Part shown: positions 6,576-9,491 of the stretch, piece by piece
Layout of the letters: every line of letters starts with the position of its first letter
Numbering within the stretch: the first letter of the stretch is position 1
Assembly (NCBI GenBank): GCA_002478955.1
Contig: DLKK01000094.1
Span: forward strand, 1 to 9,491
Direction of reading: 5' to 3'
Length of the DNA: 9,491 nt
Source of the DNA: Treponema sp. UBA7590
GTDB taxonomy: Bacteria; Spirochaetota; Spirochaetia; Treponematales; Treponemataceae
Program-made: the position numbers and the translations under genes
Notes under the pieces: model-generated
The model's database searches: none
What the model was told of the DNA's origin: nothing
What the model saw: the letters and a program-made list of their open reading frames with translations, nothing else

Positions 6576-6594
6576 AAAATCCAACCATTATACT
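6565..6594 (+). promoter_or_regulatory. Strong housekeeping-type promoter overlapping the murB stop
   Basis: A perfect -35, TTGACA, at 6565-6570 covers the last murB codons. An 18-base spacer leads to TATACT at 6589-6594, five of six consensus bases. Transcription should start around 6601, about 22 bases before the next ATG, so the cyclic-nucleotide-binding gene and the two after it need not depend on murB transcription. Confidence 0.7.
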
Positions 6595-6623
6595 TTTAAA
6601 GTTGATGTCCAAGGTGGTATAGA

Positions 6624-7820
6624 ATGTTACAGTTGTCATTTGTAAATTTCAGGCCAAATTCATATCTTTTTGTTGAAGGAAAAGAGAATAACGACCATTT
6701 TTATATCATTCAGAGTGGAAACGTCCGCTGTTTTAAACAGAACGATGTGAAAGGGCTTTCAGTAAAAAATCTTGGACCGGGAGACTTTGTTGGCGTAATT
6801 CCATGTATGTCTGGCCATTCCCAGATAGAAAGCGCGATTGCCCTTACAGATGTAAAATGCATTTCGGTACGTAAGGACCAATATCCAGAACTTATTGAAA
6901 AAAATACACCGATTGCGCTGAAAATTATCCGCACATTTGCTAATCGGATGCGCACAATGAACGAGCAGCTTACAAATTTTTCAAATAAATCTGTCAACGT
7001 TGAGTCTGCTGAGCATATTTACGAAGTCGCAAAATATTACGAAAAAATTCAGGCCTATGATATTGCGATTTTCGCATATTATCAGTACATGAAAGAAAAC
7101 AGGAACGGCGCGCATATTTCAGAGGCTCAAGGCGCATTCAAGGCGTTGAGCACGCGGTCAAAGCTGCGTGATTTTGAGCCGCCGGCGGAAGGTACAAGAA
7201 TTTATCAGAAAGACAGGATGATTTTTTCAGAAAGCCAGTCCGGCGCGGATATGTTTGTGATTCAGTCTGGTCAAGTTCGGATTTCGAAAGTCATAAATGG
7301 AAATGAAGTCGTTCTTGCGGTTTTAAAGCCTGGCGATATGTTCGGGGAAATGGCTCTTCTTGAAAACAAGCCACGTTCGGCGAGCGCGATTGCCCATGAG
7401 ACATGCAAACTGATTGTTCTTAACAAAAACAACTTTGATATGATGGTTTCAACGCAGCCTCAGCTGATTTCCCGGCTTACAACAACTTTGGCTGAACGCC
7501 TCTGGACTTCTTACCGTCAGCTTGATAACGCCTGCCTGGTGAATCCGCTTCACAAGATGATTGATATGCTTGCGCTTCAGGCAGAAAAATCCAGAAAATC
7601 CTCAGGAATTTTTGAGCCGGACATTACATCTGACGATCTTGCGAATATGTGCTCAATTCCTTTGGAGCAGCATAACAAGGCGAATTTCCAGCTTAGGCAG
7701 GAACGTTGCATCCGTTTTGTTGATGATAAAATTGTGGTTCCGGATTGTTCTGAGCTTTTAAAGGTTGCGTCGTTTTACAGAAAAATAGAAGACAAACAGC
7801 TGGCTGCCCAGCAAAAATAA
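6624..7820 (+). CDS. Tandem cyclic-nucleotide-binding-domain protein, Crp/Fnr-like tail
   Basis: This 398-residue cytoplasmic protein has two cNMP-binding folds, about residues 8-105 and 190-300. A helical TPR-like stretch lies between them (about 128-178, with YYEKIQAYDIAIFAYYQYM), and the C-terminal region (about 305-385) could be a winged helix. The second domain has an intact phosphate-binding cassette: Gly241, Glu242, then Pro250-Arg251-Ser252-Ala253. Aligning the shared SAIA motif, the first domain has Val58 and Gln67 in place of that Glu and Arg, so it probably does not bind a cyclic nucleotide. A 13-base identity (6831-6843, 7383-7395) marks the domain duplication. Start: AAGGTGGT at 6611-6618, five bases before the ATG. 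I recall a T. pallidum homologue beside murB. The ligand and target genes are unknown; DNA binding is inferred only from the tail. Confidence 0.85.
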   Translation: MLQLSFVNFRPNSYLFVEGKENNDHFYIIQSGNVRCFKQNDVKGLSVKNLGPGDFVGVIPCMSGHSQIESAIALTDVKCISVRKDQYPELIEKNTPIALKIIRTFANRMRTMNEQLTNFSNKSVNVESAEHIYEVAKYYEKIQAYDIAIFAYYQYMKENRNGAHISEAQGAFKALSTRSKLRDFEPPAEGTRIYQKDRMIFSESQSGADMFVIQSGQVRISKVINGNEVVLAVLKPGDMFGEMALLENKPRSASAIAHETCKLIVLNKNNFDMMVSTQPQLISRLTTTLAERLWTSYRQLDNACLVNPLHKMIDMLALQAEKSRKSSGIFEPDITSDDLANMCSIPLEQHNKANFQLRQERCIRFVDDKIVVPDCSELLKVASFYRKIEDKQLAAQQK

Positions 7821-7829
7821 AAGGTCTTT

Positions 7830-8369
7830 ATGAAAAAAATTCTTTTCATTTTTTTTTGCGTAATATTTTTACCATCTCTTTATGCGGAAAAAAAAGTTGC
7901 CACAGGTTATGGCGGCGTGGAACTTGGAATGTCTGTTGAGCAGGTAAAAAAAGCCTTGAAGGACAATCCAGATTTTGGTTATCACGGCGACAGGGATGTT
8001 TCTTTGCTTCCGGGAGAAAACCGTGTTCTTATAGAAACGGACACTTCGGCTTTTGCAGGTTTTTCTTTTCTTGAAAGATGCTGGTTTCAGTTTTACAACG
8101 ATAAGCTTTATATCATAACGATAAATGTTAACCGCGAAAAAATGGATCATTTTAGCGTTTTTGATTCTCTCTGTAAAAAATACGGAATGCCAGATTCTGT
8201 AAATCCGGAAAAATCTGTCTGGAACACAAATGATGTTACGATGAGCCTTGAACGTCCTTTGACTTTAAAATATGTTGAAAATAAAACATTTGAGTCATTG
8301 CAAAATAAATCTATGGTCGGCCCGGACGGCACGGAAATTACCCGGGAAATGTTTTTGGAAGGACTTTGA
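7830..8369 (+). CDS. Exported protein of unknown function
   Basis: This 179-residue protein has a clear Sec signal peptide (MKK, a hydrophobic core, then cleavage probably after Ala19 in SLYA). The mature start includes GGVELGMSVEQVKKAL at about 28-43, an opening reminiscent of BamE/SmpA-type and other small envelope proteins (G-M-S-x-x-x-V-K-x-x-L), followed by alternating aromatic strands such as WFQFYNDKLYIITINV. No catalytic motif is recognised. It begins 9 bases after the cyclic-nucleotide-binding gene with AAAAGG (7819-7824) five bases before the ATG, and its TGA is one base before the ATG of the next gene, so it is cotranscribed with both. Periplasmic location is likely; the function is not recognised. 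Confidence 0.8.
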   Translation: MKKILFIFFCVIFLPSLYAEKKVATGYGGVELGMSVEQVKKALKDNPDFGYHGDRDVSLLPGENRVLIETDTSAFAGFSFLERCWFQFYNDKLYIITINVNREKMDHFSVFDSLCKKYGMPDSVNPEKSVWNTNDVTMSLERPLTLKYVENKTFESLQNKSMVGPDGTEITREMFLEGL

Positions 8370-8370
8370 T

Positions 8371-8829
8371 ATGAGAAAATTTGATTTTTGTAGAAATTTT
8401 GCTGCTTTTTGCGCTATGTTCTTTGCTTTTGCTTTGAATATTTCATGCAAGTCAAAACTTGAAAAACGGAATTTAATGATTCAAAAAGCTGATGGAACTG
8501 AAATTTCTGTTCTGGCAGAAATTGCCGTAAAGCCGGAAGACCGGAACCGTGGATTTATGGAGCGGAAAAATATTCCGCAGGGAACCGGAATGCTATTTGT
8601 TTTTGAAAATGACCAGATTCTTAATTTCTGGATGAAAAATACTCCAACGCCACTTTCAATCGCATATATTTCAAAAGATGGAAAAATAAAGGATATTCTT
8701 GACATGCAGCCGTTCAGCCTTGCGGATATAACAAGTTCAGGATATGTGCGTTACGCGTTGGAAGTTCCGCAAGGCTGGTTCAAAGAAAACGGTGTTTTTG
8801 CCGGCGATTCTGTAAAAATCGATTTTTAG
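8371..8829 (+). CDS. DUF192-family lipoprotein
   Basis: This 152-residue protein has a hydrophobic N-terminus ending in ALNISC, so Cys26 is the likely lipidated residue under the relaxed spirochaete lipobox. The rest is a full DUF192 domain: RNRGFMERK at about 58-66, GMLFVF at 73-78, FWMKNTPTPL at 86-95, and a closing LEVPQGW...GVFAGDSVKI at about 130-150. DUF192 is a small conserved beta-rich domain without an established activity. ATG at 8371 is chosen because GGAAGGA (8357-8363) sits 7 bases upstream and a signal peptide follows at once. The frame is open further upstream, but that extension overlaps the preceding gene and has no export signal at its start. The gene ends 8 bases from the convergent TPR gene with no obvious terminator between. 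Confidence 0.88.
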   Translation: MRKFDFCRNFAAFCAMFFAFALNISCKSKLEKRNLMIQKADGTEISVLAEIAVKPEDRNRGFMERKNIPQGTGMLFVFENDQILNFWMKNTPTPLSIAYISKDGKIKDILDMQPFSLADITSSGYVRYALEVPQGWFKENGVFAGDSVKIDF

Positions 8830-8837
8830 TTTTTAGG

Positions 8838-9491
8838 CTAATCGTCAGAGCGTTCAAGCTTTGCGAGTTCACTGGCTGCAATTTTGTCGTTCGGGTCAAA
8901 TTCCAGGACGGCGGTAAAATATTTCTGGGCTTCGGCTTTGTTTCCTTCTTTCAGGCAGACGTAACCAAGATTCGAGATTATTTTTGTGTCTTCCGGTGAA
9001 ATCCTGAAAGCATTCATCAGGGCTTCTTTTGCTTCTTTTACATTGTTCTGTTCAAGCAGGCAGATTGCCATTTCATTGTAAGTGTCTGAATTTTTGTCTC
9101 CGCCACAGGCAAGCGCTTGTTTAAAGGCTGTAAGCGCATCGTCATAGCGGCCAAGTTTTCTTAATCCCCAGCCAAGTATAAACCAGGCGTTCCAAACTTT
9201 CGGGTTTGACTCAATGAATTTCCTGATTTTTTCAAGTCCTTTTTCTTCCTGGCCGGACTGAATCAGTTTGTATGCCTGCGAGAAAGCGTCGTTGTCCATA
9301 TTTTCGCTGCTGATTCTGTTAAGAATTTCCTGGGCGCGTTCCTTTTTGTAAAGTCCGTTTTCTCCAAGTTCCTCATCTGTTGTGTCACAGACAAGCGCAA
9401 CGTAATTTTCAAAACATTCTTTTGCATTCTTGAAATCATGTGATTTTAGATAAAAGAATCCTGCGTTAAAAAATGCGTCTGGAATCGGCGG
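8838..9491 (-). CDS. TPR-repeat protein, 5' end outside the window
   Basis: The reading frame ends at TAG (8838-8840) and remains open to base 9491, giving 217 visible residues with no start seen. The ATG at 9299 is internal: the 64 residues before it (9300-9491) are themselves TPR-like, with AFFNAGFFYLKSHDFKNAKE near the edge, followed by an acidic linker. Further repeats include WNAWFILGWGLRKLGRYDDA, TYNEMAICLLEQNNVKEA and IISNLGYVCLKEGNKAEA, each with the small/large residue spacing of TPR helices. Such repeats mediate protein-protein contacts; the partner and cell location cannot be told without the N-terminus. The gene converges on the DUF192 lipoprotein gene with an 8-base gap. Confidence 0.85.
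   Translation of the reverse strand, partial: PPIPDAFFNAGFFYLKSHDFKNAKECFENYVALVCDTTDEELGENGLYKKERAQEILNRISSENMDNDAFSQAYKLIQSGQEEKGLEKIRKFIESNPKVWNAWFILGWGLRKLGRYDDALTAFKQALACGGDKNSDTYNEMAICLLEQNNVKEAKEALMNAFRISPEDTKIISNLGYVCLKEGNKAEAQKYFTAVLEFDPNDKIAASELAKLERSDD

Noticed and set aside
8272..8370. Longer N-terminus for the DUF192 lipoprotein
   Set aside because: The extension overlaps the preceding gene, uses a non-ATG start without a suitable binding site, and would bury the signal peptide.
8814..8827. Palindrome AAAAATCGATTTTT at the end of the DUF192 gene as a terminator
   Set aside because: The stem would be only A-T pairs around a 4-base loop and weak; most of it is coding sequence. 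Not supported as a real terminator.
8838..9299. Complete 153-residue TPR protein starting at 9299
   Set aside because: The frame continues upstream to the window edge with further TPR-like residues, so the ATG is internal.
1..9491. CRISPR array, tRNA, rRNA, transposase or prophage genes
   Set aside because: No regularly spaced repeats, cloverleaf-like segments or mobile-element proteins were seen on either strand.

Overview
The window looks like spirochaete chromosome, most likely a host-associated or gut Treponema. The main evidence is a UMP kinase of the archaeal/spirochaete type, a run of cysS, an ECF sigma factor, murB and a cyclic-nucleotide-binding protein (which I recall, unverified, as adjacent in Treponema pallidum around TP0089-TP0092), an AT-leaning composition with AAGGAG-type ribosome binding sites, and a relaxed lipobox. 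Coding density is high. No stretch over 300 bases lacks a gene, and I see no tRNA, rRNA, CRISPR array, transposase or phage gene.

The left half (219-5378) is on the minus strand and reads, in transcription order, cysS, ECF sigma factor, membrane anti-sigma factor, membrane-anchored IPT/TIG plus transglutaminase-fold protein, UMP kinase. The gap from cysS to the sigma gene is 37 bases. The next three junctions overlap by 20, 19 and 1 bases, so the last four genes are almost certainly one translationally coupled unit. The sigma and anti-sigma genes look like an envelope-sensing pair, and the IPT/TIG-transglutaminase protein behind them is a good candidate for an envelope partner. Its transglutaminase core has Ala where the catalytic Cys is expected, so it is probably not a classical enzyme. 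UMP kinase, a housekeeping enzyme, is the last gene of this unit.

The divergent region 5379-5621 (243 bases) holds a plausible cysS promoter, a GC-rich hairpin-forming element that would lie in the cysS leader, and a TATAAT box only 7 bases before the murB ATG with no Shine-Dalgarno, suggesting a leaderless murB mRNA.

The right half runs on the plus strand: murB, a protein with two cyclic-nucleotide-binding domains (the first degenerate) and a winged-helix-like tail, a small exported protein, and a DUF192 lipoprotein. A strong promoter (TTGACA, 18 bases, TATACT) overlaps the murB stop and should drive the last three. A convergent TPR-repeat gene fills the right edge. Its frame stays open to the last base, so its start is outside the window.

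The left edge (1-218) is non-coding. It holds a perfect 15-base inverted repeat spanning 1-112 and a 15-base direct repeat just downstream of the UMP kinase stop. The most interesting items are the cysteine-less transglutaminase-fold protein in the sigma/anti-sigma operon, the leaderless-looking murB, and the two edge/intergenic repeat elements.
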